From assembly GCA_964614515.1 (NCBI GenBank), contig CAZTPJ010000010.1:3493-67492 (forward strand): a DNA stretch of 64,000 nt. The letters run 5' to 3'. This document shows positions 26,054-35,246 of this stretch, in pieces (the first letter of the stretch is position 1; each line of letters starts with the position of its first letter). Under the pieces are notes generated by a model. It saw only the letters and a program-made list of their open reading frames with translations, was not told where the DNA came from and did no database searches. The DNA comes from CAZTPJ01 sp964614515. GTDB lineage: Bacteria > Planctomycetota > Phycisphaerae > Phycisphaerales > UBA1924. Both the position numbers and the translations under genes were made by a program.

Positions 26054-27541
26054 CTAGACGGTTTCGGCCACCAGGTGCTGTTCCTTCCACTTCTTGAGTT
26101 TCAGACCCAGCGTTCGCACGCCGATGCCAAGAGCCTTGGCCGTCTTCTGGCGATGCCCGTTGAATCGTTCCAGCGTCTGGATAATCGCCTCGCGCTCCAG
26201 GTCGTCGAGTGTTCGCCCGGCCGGGATCGACCACGAGGAACCAATCGATGCCTTCGGCTCGATCGAGATTCCCACGGTCTGCGCCGGCGTCGGGGCGAAG
26301 TTGGTCGACAGCCACGGTTCGATCATCGCGCGGGAAATGCGAATGTCGCCGGCTCCCCGATTCCTGGCCGCGCTGAGCACCACCGCACGCTCGCACACGT
26401 TCTGAAGTTCACGCACATTGCCAGGCCAGCGATATGACGAGAGAAGTTGCAGCGCATCCTCCTCGAACGCGGCCGTGGACCTGCCCTCGCGCTGACTGAT
26501 CTGCGCGACGAAGTGATTCGCCAGCGTCGGCACATCCTCGAGCCGGTCGCGCAGCGGCGGCAGATGCAGCGGCAGCACATTGAGCCGGAAAAACAGGTCC
26601 TGCCGGAACGAACCGCTGTAGACGGCCTGCGGCAGATCGCGATTGCTCGTGGCGACAACGCGGACATCGACGCCGATGGTGAGGCTCGAACCAACGCGCT
26701 CGAACGCCCGCTCCTGGAGCACGCGCAGCAGTTTCGCCTGAATGTGCGGGCTGACTTCCGACACCTCATCAAGAAGCAGCGTGCCGCCGTCCGCTAGTTC
26801 AAAGCGACCCTTGCGCAGTCGATCCGCGCCGGTGAACGCGCCGCGCTCGTGCCCGAAGAGTTCGCTCTCGAGCAGCGACTCGGAGAGCGCTGCGCAGTTG
26901 ACCGCCAGCAGCGGATGCGTCGCCCGCGGACTCGCCTCATGCACCGCGCGAGCCACGACTTCCTTGCCCGTCCCCGATTCGCCCACGATCAGCACCGTGC
27001 CCTGCGACTCGGCGATTGCGAGGATCTGCTCCTTCACACGGCGGATCGCGGGCGATTCACCAATGATTCGACCCACTCCCAGCGTTCGCGCGGAGTTCGC
27101 ATCGTTGTCACCCACGCCCGCGCTCTCGCCGGTCGCCGCGCCCGACTGCGCACGCAGCACCGCGTTCTGACGCACCACCTGCGCATGCCCGATCGCCCGC
27201 TTCACCGCGATAATCAACTCATCACCCTCAAAGGGCTTTGTGATGTAATCAAACGCGCCGGCCTTGATCGCCTGTACGGCCGTCTCGACCGTGCCATACG
27301 CCGTCATCACCACGACCGGCAGTTCATCATCAATCTCGCGAATCCTGGCGACGAGTTCGATGCCGCTGATCCCGGGCATCTTCAGGTCAGTTACAATCGC
27401 ATCGGGCCGACGCCGGGCCACGAGGTTCAGCGCGGCCTCGGCGCCCTCGGCCGTCACCACCCGGAACCCCGCACGACCCAGCGTCGTGCTGACGCTGTCG
27501 CGCATCATCTCGCGATCATCCACCACCAGGACCGTGTTCAT
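26054..27541 (-). CDS. Sigma-54-dependent response regulator (FlrC/FleR-like)
   Basis: NtrC-type activator of 495 residues. The receiver domain has acidic DD near residues 8-9 and the phosphoacceptor Asp52 in TDLKMPG. The AAA+ domain has Walker A GESGTGKE, the sigma-54 contact motif GAFTGA, and NCAALSESLLESELFGHERG. The C-terminal Fis-type helix-turn-helix is GHRQKTAKALGIGVRTLGLK. It overlaps the kinase gene by four bases and sits just before flgB, so it most likely activates the flagellar genes, as FlrC or FleR does. A good ribosome site (GAGGAGA) precedes the ATG. I could not find a clear TGGCAC-N5-TTGC promoter by eye. Confidence 0.93.
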   Translation of the reverse strand: MNTVLVVDDREMMRDSVSTTLGRAGFRVVTAEGAEAALNLVARRRPDAIVTDLKMPGISGIELVARIREIDDELPVVVMTAYGTVETAVQAIKAGAFDYITKPFEGDELIIAVKRAIGHAQVVRQNAVLRAQSGAATGESAGVGDNDANSARTLGVGRIIGESPAIRRVKEQILAIAESQGTVLIVGESGTGKEVVARAVHEASPRATHPLLAVNCAALSESLLESELFGHERGAFTGADRLRKGRFELADGGTLLLDEVSEVSPHIQAKLLRVLQERAFERVGSSLTIGVDVRVVATSNRDLPQAVYSGSFRQDLFFRLNVLPLHLPPLRDRLEDVPTLANHFVAQISQREGRSTAAFEEDALQLLSSYRWPGNVRELQNVCERAVVLSAARNRGAGDIRISRAMIEPWLSTNFAPTPAQTVGISIEPKASIGSSWSIPAGRTLDDLEREAIIQTLERFNGHRQKTAKALGIGVRTLGLKLKKWKEQHLVAETV

Positions 27542-28623
27542 GCCACTTGTCTCCTCTTGATGAACCCGGCATGGAGTGCCAAAGGCTCGTGTGTTGTTGA
27601 CGACTCTTCATCGCGCTGTCGCAGCGCCTCAGGCGTTTCACTTGCGCCGTGCGTGCCACTGGCGGCTCGACCGTCAGTGGCACAGATCTCACCCACACCA
27701 CTGGCGGACAAGCCGCCAGTGCCACAGATCGCGGGAACGATCAGTTCCACCCGCGCCCCGACTCTTCCACTTTCATCACGCACGTTGCTGACTTTCACCG
27801 CGCCGCCGTGCGCATCGATGATCCGATGCACGATCGCCAGGCCCAGGCCGGTTCCCGCGCGTCGCGTCGTGAAAAACGGGTTGAACATGCGATCCTGCAC
27901 CTCGGGCGGAATCCCCCCCCCCGTGTCCTCCACCGCCAGCGACACCGTTTCGCCCGAGCGCGACTCCACCGCGAGCGTGAGCACATGCGTCCCCGGCGAT
28001 TCGCCCATTGACTCCAGCGCGTTACGAATCACATTGACCAGCGCCTGATGCATCAAACCCGCGTCGCACTTCGCCGTGATGCCCGCGTCGTCGCCGCCCC
28101 GCCGACGGATCGTCACGCCCATCTCATCCTCAGCACCCAGCACACCCATTCCACACGCCTCCAGCGCGCGATCCATCAACTCCCATGCATCACTCGGCAC
28201 CGCTTCGATCCGAACATCTCGCGAAAAATCAAGCACGTCGTTCACGATCGCGTCGAGTCCGATCACCGAACGTCGAATCCGCCCGGCCATCTCGCGCAGC
28301 GGCGGTTGTTCCACAAGATCCTGCTCGAGCAGCCGTGCATACAGACCGATCGAACCCAGCGGATTTCGCACTTCGTGGGCAATTCCCGCGGCCATCTCGC
28401 CCAGGGCCGCCAATCGCTTGGATCGCTCCAGGCGCGCGTTGGCTTCGCCGAGTTCAGCGCGAAGGCGCGACACTTCGCTGCGAAGCCCCTCGTGCGTCGC
28501 CTCCAGCCGCATCGTCACGTCGCTGAAAGCGCGCATCAACTCCGCAAGGTCCGCCGCTTCCACAATCTGCGCCGGCGGCGCCGAGGCTCCATCACCAGGT
28601 TGGACCTGTGGTCTTTCCATCAT
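27538..28623 (-). CDS. Sensor histidine kinase (FlrB/FleS-like)
   Basis: Soluble kinase of 361 residues (no membrane helix). A coiled-coil N-terminus precedes the H box GIAHEVRNPLGSIGLYARLL with His about residue 83, the N box NVIRNALESMGE, G1 VEDTGGGIPPE, F box FNPFFTTR and G2 GTGLGLAI. A cytoplasmic kinase fused to no sensor other than coiled coil fits FlrB. It shares the stop/start with the FlgN-like gene (TGATG). The last 60 or so residues after ELIVPAI are low complexity and encoded by a palindromic repeat (27653-27725). A ten-C tract at 27913 encodes the G1 glycines. Confidence 0.92.
   Translation of the reverse strand: MMERPQVQPGDGASAPPAQIVEAADLAELMRAFSDVTMRLEATHEGLRSEVSRLRAELGEANARLERSKRLAALGEMAAGIAHEVRNPLGSIGLYARLLEQDLVEQPPLREMAGRIRRSVIGLDAIVNDVLDFSRDVRIEAVPSDAWELMDRALEACGMGVLGAEDEMGVTIRRRGGDDAGITAKCDAGLMHQALVNVIRNALESMGESPGTHVLTLAVESRSGETVSLAVEDTGGGIPPEVQDRMFNPFFTTRRAGTGLGLAIVHRIIDAHGGAVKVSNVRDESGRVGARVELIVPAICGTGGLSASGVGEICATDGRAASGTHGASETPEALRQRDEESSTTHEPLALHAGFIKRRQVA
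27653..27725. repeat. Double-hairpin repeat inside the kinase 3' end
   Basis: A 73-bp element with hairpins GTGCCACTGGCGG...CCGTCAGTGGCAC and CACTGGCGG-ACAAG-CCGCCAGTG. It is homologous to the intergenic copy at 15827-15900. Here it is read through in frame and contributes the C-terminal tail (ICGTGGLSASGVGEICATD). Confidence 0.88.
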
Positions 28624-29078
28624 CACACCGTGTGGTCCTGAAACTTCGCGGACATTGGGGGTGCAGCGGGCGCGCCCTTCGCATATGCGCCCAGCGCTGA
28701 ACGCCCTGTGTCCACGCCGCGCATCTGCTTGGACATCTCCGCGCGCCGCGCGTCGAGCGCACGCAGGTCCGACTCATCGCGCGTCGCCACGCTTCCTTCG
28801 AGCATTGAAAGCCGATCAACCTTCGCTTCGATCGACGCACGCCGCGACGCCGACGCCGACGCCATCACGTCAGGCCAACCCTCGAGCACCGGCTCCCCGT
28901 CCATCGCCACGATGGCCGTGATGATCTCCTCGCGCTCCGCGACCACGGCCAACAGCCCTTCATAATCCTCGACTTCGATCAGAGCGCTCTGTCGGGCACC
29001 CAAACCGTCGAGCCGAGTGAAGAGCTCAAGCCGAAGGTCGAGCAGGTGATCGAGGTGTTCCACCAGATCCACGGGCAA
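28623..29078 (-). CDS. FlgN-like flagellar export chaperone
   Basis: The 151-residue protein is mostly helical with heptad-like spacing (VEHLDHLLDLRLELFTRLDG; DYEGLLAVVAEREEIITAIV), in the style of FlgN, the chaperone for hook-junction proteins FlgK and FlgL. It opens the regulator-flagellar gene run and overlaps the kinase start. FlgN is poorly conserved, so the call depends on size, helical pattern and location; another regulatory partner of the kinase is possible. Confidence 0.6.
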   Translation of the reverse strand: MPVDLVEHLDHLLDLRLELFTRLDGLGARQSALIEVEDYEGLLAVVAEREEIITAIVAMDGEPVLEGWPDVMASASASRRASIEAKVDRLSMLEGSVATRDESDLRALDARRAEMSKQMRGVDTGRSALGAYAKGAPAAPPMSAKFQDHTV

Positions 29079-29179
29079 ATCCTTGCTTGGCGGCGAACAC
29101 GGGCTTCACCGAGACATCCTGTCTTATCCAGATTACCAAACACTTGGCGTTTCAGCCACCCACTGGCCGTCAGTATCGG

Positions 29180-31681
29180 CTACTCAGGTCCGCTGGCCGA
29201 AACTGCGCCGTTTGGCGCGGCTGAGGCATGGCCAACTGCGGCAAGTTTTGCGCTTGCGTCAAGCCACGCGGCCCAGTCCTTGTCGGACATGGGCAGGTTT
29301 GGGTCATCCCAGGCCGAGGCGGGGAGGCTGGCGTAGAAGCGACGGGCTCGTTCGTGGGCGGTCCAGGCGCGTTTGTGATCCCCCTGGGCGAGGTAGGCAT
29401 TGACGATCTGGATCATGGCCACGAGAGAGGCCGGATCTCGCGGATGACGCTCCCGGGCCGCGTCATAGTGCCGGATCGCGGACTCATAATCGCCCAGGTC
29501 ATACGCACAGTCGCCGAGGTAGTAGAACGCATTGCGCAGATACACGCGGTCGGCCACCGACAGGCGCGACGCATCGGCCGCGAGCAACGATGTTCGAACC
29601 TGCTGGAACAGGTCGATCGCCCGCGACAGATGGCCGCGACGCGCCTCATCCCGCTCGCGCCGCTCCCACTCGGGCATCGGCAGGTCCATCTGTCGCGCGA
29701 GGTTCGAGGCTTCCAGGCGATGCGCATCGGCCACGCGGTATCGCACCGTGTGCAGGCGCGGATCATCCTTGAGCAGCAGCAGGCTCTCTTCGTATCGACG
29801 AATCGCCTCGGCATACTTGCCGCCCGCATAGTTCAACTCGCCCAGCGCGAGCAGGGCTTCGGTGAACTGCGGCGAGTCGGGATTGCCCAGGCCACCGCTG
29901 ACGACGAACAGCAGAATGTCCTCCGCCTGCTTGCGAAGATCTTCATTGCCCGTCGCCTGCGCCCCGAGCAGGTGGCATTGCGCCAACGGCACATAGGACA
30001 AGTCCGCGAACGGTCCGGCGGATGGGCCGTTGCGCTCGTCGATCAGCGATCGATAGAAATCCGCGGCGACAACATAGTCGCCCTTGGCCTGATGCGCCTG
30101 CGCGAGTCGAAACCTTGCCTCGGCCTGGCGCGGATCCGTGCTGAAACTCGACGCATACTCGCCAAAGGCCAGCACGGCCGATTCCTGATCCCCCGCGCGA
30201 TCAAAGCAGTCTCCCGCCATCCACAGCGCATCGGCATACCCCATGGCATCTTCAAGCACAAGTCGATCGGCCGTGGTGCGGTAATAGGCACCGGCCGTGA
30301 GCAATCGCTGGCGAACCTGCTCGCGTGTGAGCGGATCCACCTTCACGAGCACGACCTTGCCGTTCTCAAAGCCTCCGGCGGCTTCGATGAGTTCATCGGC
30401 GAGGCGTCGGTTGCCATCGGCGATGGCGCGGGTCAGTCGCGGCGGGGCTTCGTCAGGACCGGTGAACTCTTCCGCGAGCATCGCGTAGCGCAGCGCGGCC
30501 TCGGTCTTGCGTCCGGCAAAGCGGTCCGCGAACGCGGAGAGAAGTTGATTCACCACGCGCTCCGTCGTGACATCCGCGTGCGATCGCCCCTGGCGCATGT
30601 GCGACAGCAGGCGTTCCAGCACGCCCAGCGCGGCCTCATCCGCCCCGGCCGCGACTTCAACATCACCAAGCCCGCGCATCGCGGGAAGTTCCGCGTTGGA
30701 CTTCGGGAAGTTCGTGAGAATCTCCGTGTACAGGTCTCGTGCGCGTTCGATGTCGCCCGCGGCCTCGGCGACATGCGCCAGGTGCAGCATGGCATCAGCG
30801 CGAAGAGGGTCGGAAGCCTCGATCAGCGTCAGCGCACGTTCGAGGTGCGTCGCCGCCTGCCTGGGCTCACCCATCACCACTTGCGCCCGCCCGAGCAGCA
30901 CGAGCAGATTCGCCAGCACGCTCGGATCCTCATCAAGATACGCCGGGAGAGTGCGCAGCAGTCGTCTCGCCGCATCACTCGCATATCCGGTGTCGATCAG
31001 GACGCCCGCCTGCCGCGACTCCGCCCACGCGCGATCGGCGGCCGACAGCGACGCATCGCTCAAAAACTGCGCAAGAACGCGCAGCGTCGCCATCGAGTCA
31101 AGGCCCGGATCGGCGATGCGCTGATCGACCACGGCCCGAACGATCTGCGCACGCGCGACCGGATCGAAATCGACCAGACGATCCGCCCGCTCCATGGCAT
31201 GGTCGAGCAGGCCAAGGGCCACGGCCGCCTCGGCGCAGTACAAGTGCTCTTTGGGATCGAGCGAAGCACCGAGCGCTTCGGCTCGTCGAAACTCACCGAG
31301 GATCGCCTCGTGATTCCTGCGCACCGAAACGTTCGCTTTGCGCTGTCCCAGCGCAATGGCCGCGCCGCGAAGGCGGTGGAATCGCTGCGCGCCTTCAGCC
31401 TGGAGAGCCGTGGTCCCCACGTATGGCCGAACTTTCGTGTTGAGGTATTCCAACGCTGGTTCGTAGTCTCCCTGTTCGACGTGATGCCTGGCTTCGTCGA
31501 GCATCGCGAGCACGTCGGGCTTCGGCGCGGTCATCACGCTGACGACAAGCCCCGCCGCAAGCACCACCACGCCCAGCCCCAGTGCTGGAATCGGCATCGC
31601 CCGCGCGATGGACCGCTTGGCCGGTGCCGCGACCGGTGGCGACGTGGGTGGCGCGGAAGGTGATGATGGGGGTTTGGACAT
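29180..31681 (-). CDS. Large TPR-repeat membrane protein
   Basis: The 833-residue protein has a Pro/Ser-rich cytoplasmic start, one membrane helix at about residues 31-51, and a long extracytoplasmic array of tetratricopeptide-like helix pairs. Examples are ARHHVEQGDYEPALEYLNTK, LGEFDRA-type repeats near LHLAHVAEAAGDIERARDLY, and YLGDCAYDLGDYESAIRHYD near the end. TPR arrays scaffold protein complexes. It is divergent from the secretin gene and may belong to the same secretion or pilus machinery, but this is inference. Long open frames on the other strand are antisense shadows caused by high GC. Confidence 0.8.
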   Translation of the reverse strand: MSKPPSSPSAPPTSPPVAAPAKRSIARAMPIPALGLGVVVLAAGLVVSVMTAPKPDVLAMLDEARHHVEQGDYEPALEYLNTKVRPYVGTTALQAEGAQRFHRLRGAAIALGQRKANVSVRRNHEAILGEFRRAEALGASLDPKEHLYCAEAAVALGLLDHAMERADRLVDFDPVARAQIVRAVVDQRIADPGLDSMATLRVLAQFLSDASLSAADRAWAESRQAGVLIDTGYASDAARRLLRTLPAYLDEDPSVLANLLVLLGRAQVVMGEPRQAATHLERALTLIEASDPLRADAMLHLAHVAEAAGDIERARDLYTEILTNFPKSNAELPAMRGLGDVEVAAGADEAALGVLERLLSHMRQGRSHADVTTERVVNQLLSAFADRFAGRKTEAALRYAMLAEEFTGPDEAPPRLTRAIADGNRRLADELIEAAGGFENGKVVLVKVDPLTREQVRQRLLTAGAYYRTTADRLVLEDAMGYADALWMAGDCFDRAGDQESAVLAFGEYASSFSTDPRQAEARFRLAQAHQAKGDYVVAADFYRSLIDERNGPSAGPFADLSYVPLAQCHLLGAQATGNEDLRKQAEDILLFVVSGGLGNPDSPQFTEALLALGELNYAGGKYAEAIRRYEESLLLLKDDPRLHTVRYRVADAHRLEASNLARQMDLPMPEWERRERDEARRGHLSRAIDLFQQVRTSLLAADASRLSVADRVYLRNAFYYLGDCAYDLGDYESAIRHYDAARERHPRDPASLVAMIQIVNAYLAQGDHKRAWTAHERARRFYASLPASAWDDPNLPMSDKDWAAWLDASAKLAAVGHASAAPNGAVSASGPE

Positions 31682-32102
31682 CGCGTGCTACGGCCTCGGG
31701 ATTCAACGAAAGTGGTGGGCCACCCGCGCTGGAGCAAACGGCGGACCCAACGCTGCTATCGGGCGAGCGGCGGATGCGCTTTGGGCCGATAGGCGTGCGG
31801 CTGGCGGCTTGCGAGGGCTATGCGTGTGGCGCGGGGCAGTCGCGAAGTCATTGCAATCGTCACAGTCGGTACAAGTTGCCGGTCATGGCGCAAGACTCGC
31901 GTTCTCGAAAGTCAACCCCGCCCCCCCAATCGGCCCCGATCGGCGCGAATGCCCCAAAGTCCGTGTTCGGAACGGACGACATTGGTGGCTACATCGATTC
32001 GAGCGTCGCAAGCAAACGTTGGCTTTCAGATGCGCGAGTGAATCGAGTCGAAGGCGCCGGCGTGCGGCGCGAGCAGGAACCCCCGTTAGCGAGGACAGCC
32101 CA
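31682..32102. other. Divergent intergenic region, TPR gene / secretin gene
   Basis: About 420 bases between two divergent genes, so it should hold both promoters. No convincing -35/-10 pair is seen. An open frame continuous with the secretin runs through it, but a start inside it would lack a signal peptide at the right place. It contains a run of seven Cs near 31919. Confidence 0.45.
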
Positions 32103-35100
32103 ATGGTCGAGCGCAGCACGTCAGACATGAACTCACCCGTTTCGCGCCCCACGCGTCTCCCCTGGTTCAAACACATCGCATCAACTCTGCTTGTCTCGCT
32201 CACTGCGGGAACAACAGGCGCACTGGCCCAGGGCCAGCCGTCGAACCTCAACCAACCCGGCGACAACCAGCCAGGCGGTTCCCAGCCAGGCCTCAGAGAC
32301 CCCATTCGCGACCCGCTCGCCCAGGGCGCCGACGGCCGCGTCAAAGTCAACGAACACATGATCGTGGACCTGCATGTGCAGGATGAAGACCTCGGTCGCG
32401 TGCTCGAGATGCTCTCGCTCCAGACCCAGCGAAACATCCTCACAAGCAAGAACGTCTCGGCCACGGTCACGGCCAACCTCTATGGCGTGACCTTCCACGA
32501 AGCCCTTGAAGCGATCCTGAGCGTCAACGGCTACGCCTTCATCGAGAAGGGCAACTTCATCTACGTCTACACGCTTCAGGAACTCATCGAGATCGAGAAG
32601 GCCACGCGTCAGCGCGTCCACAAGGTCATCAAACTCAGCTACCTCAACGGCGTGGACGCGGCGGAGTTCGCCAAGGGCCTGCTCTCCGAAGGCGGGCAGA
32701 TCAAGACCAACGGCAAGCCCGCGGACTTCTCGATTCCCGACAACGCCCCGGTGGGCGGCGAAGACTTCGCCCTCGACTCCACCCTGGTCGTCTTCGACTA
32801 CGAAGAGAACGTGGCGCAGATCGAGTCGCTGTTGGATCAACTCGACACCAAGCCGATTCAGGTGCTCGTCGAAGCCACGATCCTTCAAACGGCCCTGAGC
32901 GAAGCCAACGCCTTCGGCGTGGACTTCACGATCCTCGGCAGCCTGGACTTTGTGGACTTCGTGGGCCTGGGCGGTCCGCTCGAATCCGTCAACGCGCTGA
33001 TTGGCGGAAAAGGCAGCCGTCTCGAAGGCGGCTCGACGACGGATGTTGCGGTCCCCCGCGGGGGCGAATCGGCGATGGCCGGCAGCAGCACGCCGGGCAA
33101 CACCGGCGGTCCCGCGACGCTCAAACTCGGCATCGTCGATGGCGATGTGGCCGCGTTCCTCCGCGTGCTTGATGAAGTCACCGACACGACGATCCTGTCG
33201 CGTCCGAATCTCCTGACGCTCAATCGACAGCCGGCCCGCGTGCTCGTTGGTCGTAAGGTTGGCTACCTGAGCACGACCTCCACCGACACGGCCACAACCC
33301 AGACAGTGCAGTTCCTGGACACGGGCACGCAGTTGTACTTCCGTCCGTTCGTCTCGGCGGATGGGATGATCCGGATGGAACTCAAGCCGCAGGTGTCCGA
33401 AGCGGTGATCCGCAACGCGACGGATGCGACGGGCGCGGCGGTGACGATCCCGGATGAGATCACCAACGAGATCGTGGCGAACGTGCTGGTGCGTGATGGT
33501 CAGACGATCGTGCTCGGCGGGTTGTTCCGCGAGTCCACGCAGGCGACGCGACGGCAGGTTCCGTTCGTGGGCGACTTGCCGTTCATCGGGGCGGTCTTCC
33601 GCGGCCACGAGGACACGACGAACCGCAACGAGATCATTTTCATGATCACGCCGACGATCGTGAACGACCGGATGCTGGTGGAGCAGGGCGCCAAGGCGAT
33701 GCGGTACATGAGCCACATCCAGGCGGGGGCCCGCGAGGGGTTGCTGCCGTTCAGCCGCGAGAAGCAGAGTTCGCAGTTGCTCGTCACCGCGCAGAAGAAG
33801 GCGGATGAGGGCAAGACCGACTCGGCGTTGTACTACGTGCAGCGTTCCCTGGCCCTGAACCCATATCAAGCCGACGCGATCAACCTGCGTGAGCGATTGA
33901 TGACACGCGGGACGATCTGGCCGACGCGCCGCATGATGGACGACATCGTCGGCGACGCATCGAAGGAAGCGATGAAGAAGTGGGAGTCGCAACTCGCCAA
34001 TCCCACCGCGCCGGCAACCCCGACCACCCGACCGGCAACGCAATCGCCCGCGAAGTCGTGGGACTCGCAACCACAGACCAGCGCCAACGACAACGCCAGC
34101 CCCCCACACAACGTCGTGGGAGACATCATCGTCGTCGATGTCCCCGAGCCGGACGACACGGAATTCGGCGATCCCTCGGCCAATGCGACAACGCCTGACA
34201 GCGCCTTCACCACTCCCGAACCCACGGCCGTGACCGCGACGAACCAGACCGCACCCGCGACAACTCCGGCCAGCACGCCTGGTGCTCAGCCAACCAACCC
34301 CACAAGCCCCACGGCTCCAACCGCCACCGTCGCGACCAACACGCAACCCACGATGACGTCGAGCCGCACGCCGGGCGCGCCATCAACGAATACCTCGACG
34401 ACCCCGGCCACGCCTTCAACCTCGACCCCTGCGACTTCAACACCCACCACCGCATCCACCACTCCCACGAGTGATTCGCCGACACCGCCACCCGCAACGA
34501 ACAGACCTTCACAGCCGACGGCCAGCACGCCGGTCGCGACAACTCAGCCGGTGACGAACACTCCAACGACGTCGACACCCTCACCGAGCACCACACTTTC
34601 GAGCACGAACTTCGCGACCAACACGCCAAGCCCGTCGCCTTCGACGACTCCCGCGCCGTCGACAAGCCCTTCGACATCAAACCCGTCGACTCCGGCCGCG
34701 ACGAACACGTCCCCCACAACGCCCACAACGACCGCGACCCGTTCCTCGCCCACGACGCCACAACCGTTCTCGACGCCGGTGGACACGGAGCCTTCACTGT
34801 TCGTCGTGATGGAAGATGGCGGGGCATTTCCGGTGTCAGGGCCGGAGGCCGCGTTCAATCCGGTGATGACGCCGGCCGACGTGATGGCGATGCTTCCCGC
34901 GCCGATTCGTGCGCTGGCGGGGGGGGCGCAGCCGACCGGAGCATCACCCGTTGCGCGAATCGCGCAGAACTCGCCGTCACAGACAACGGCTCCCTCACAG
35001 CCGACGATGGATGCCTCGCCTTTGGCCCCCACCACGCTCGTGGAGACGTTCGACGCCACGGCCAAGTCCGCGCTTCTGCAGTTCTCAACGACGAACATGG

Positions 35101-35171
35101 GACTCAGGAGTCGTATCGGAACGTCCGATGATGGCGGGCGCAGCAATCGCACATCGCCCAACGGCATGTAA
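32103..35171 (+). CDS. Secretin (type II secretion/type IV pilus, GspD/PilQ-like) with Thr/Pro-rich tail
   Basis: Outer-membrane secretin of 1022 residues. From the ATG at 32103 (GAGG nine bases upstream) a leader with a signal peptide ends about ALA at residue 43. An N0/STN-like domain (VDLHVQDEDLGRVLEMLSLQ), N1 domains (VIKLSYLNGVDAAEFAKGLL) and the secretin core follow. The core has ILSRPNLLTLNRQPARVLVG and ends PFVGDLPFIGAVFRG, RNEIIFMITPTIV (about residues 340-525). Next come a single TPR-like helix pair (ALYYVQRSLALNPYQADAIN) and about 260 residues of Thr/Pro/Ser/Ala low complexity (34000-34790). Its final 100 residues are of unknown kind. It precedes a TPR lipoprotein gene. Assignment to a T2SS or a pilus cannot be decided here. 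Confidence 0.92.
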   Translation: MVERSTSDMNSPVSRPTRLPWFKHIASTLLVSLTAGTTGALAQGQPSNLNQPGDNQPGGSQPGLRDPIRDPLAQGADGRVKVNEHMIVDLHVQDEDLGRVLEMLSLQTQRNILTSKNVSATVTANLYGVTFHEALEAILSVNGYAFIEKGNFIYVYTLQELIEIEKATRQRVHKVIKLSYLNGVDAAEFAKGLLSEGGQIKTNGKPADFSIPDNAPVGGEDFALDSTLVVFDYEENVAQIESLLDQLDTKPIQVLVEATILQTALSEANAFGVDFTILGSLDFVDFVGLGGPLESVNALIGGKGSRLEGGSTTDVAVPRGGESAMAGSSTPGNTGGPATLKLGIVDGDVAAFLRVLDEVTDTTILSRPNLLTLNRQPARVLVGRKVGYLSTTSTDTATTQTVQFLDTGTQLYFRPFVSADGMIRMELKPQVSEAVIRNATDATGAAVTIPDEITNEIVANVLVRDGQTIVLGGLFRESTQATRRQVPFVGDLPFIGAVFRGHEDTTNRNEIIFMITPTIVNDRMLVEQGAKAMRYMSHIQAGAREGLLPFSREKQSSQLLVTAQKKADEGKTDSALYYVQRSLALNPYQADAINLRERLMTRGTIWPTRRMMDDIVGDASKEAMKKWESQLANPTAPATPTTRPATQSPAKSWDSQPQTSANDNASPPHNVVGDIIVVDVPEPDDTEFGDPSANATTPDSAFTTPEPTAVTATNQTAPATTPASTPGAQPTNPTSPTAPTATVATNTQPTMTSSRTPGAPSTNTSTTPATPSTSTPATSTPTTASTTPTSDSPTPPPATNRPSQPTASTPVATTQPVTNTPTTSTPSPSTTLSSTNFATNTPSPSPSTTPAPSTSPSTSNPSTPAATNTSPTTPTTTATRSSPTTPQPFSTPVDTEPSLFVVMEDGGAFPVSGPEAAFNPVMTPADVMAMLPAPIRALAGGAQPTGASPVARIAQNSPSQTTAPSQPTMDASPLAPTTLVETFDATAKSALLQFSTTNMGLRSRIGTSDDGGRSNRTSPNGM

Positions 35172-35246
35172 CGCTTCAGTCCGCCCGATGTGCGCCGATC
35201 CCCCACAACGCCGACAAGACATACAGCAACACCACGGAGAATGACC

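Noticed and set aside
29228..31663. 811-codon open frame on the plus strand
   Set aside because: It is antisense to the TPR membrane protein gene. Its composition (Arg, His, Gln, Val-rich) is typical of shadow frames in high-GC genes, and it has no recognisable domain.
31608..32102. N-terminal extension of the secretin frame
   Set aside because: No signal peptide or ribosome site at its start. The ATG at 32103 has GAGG upstream and yields a proper leader.
32181..34346. 721-codon minus-strand frame
   Set aside because: Antisense to the secretin, whose motifs are unmistakable; Arg/Val/Gly-rich shadow.
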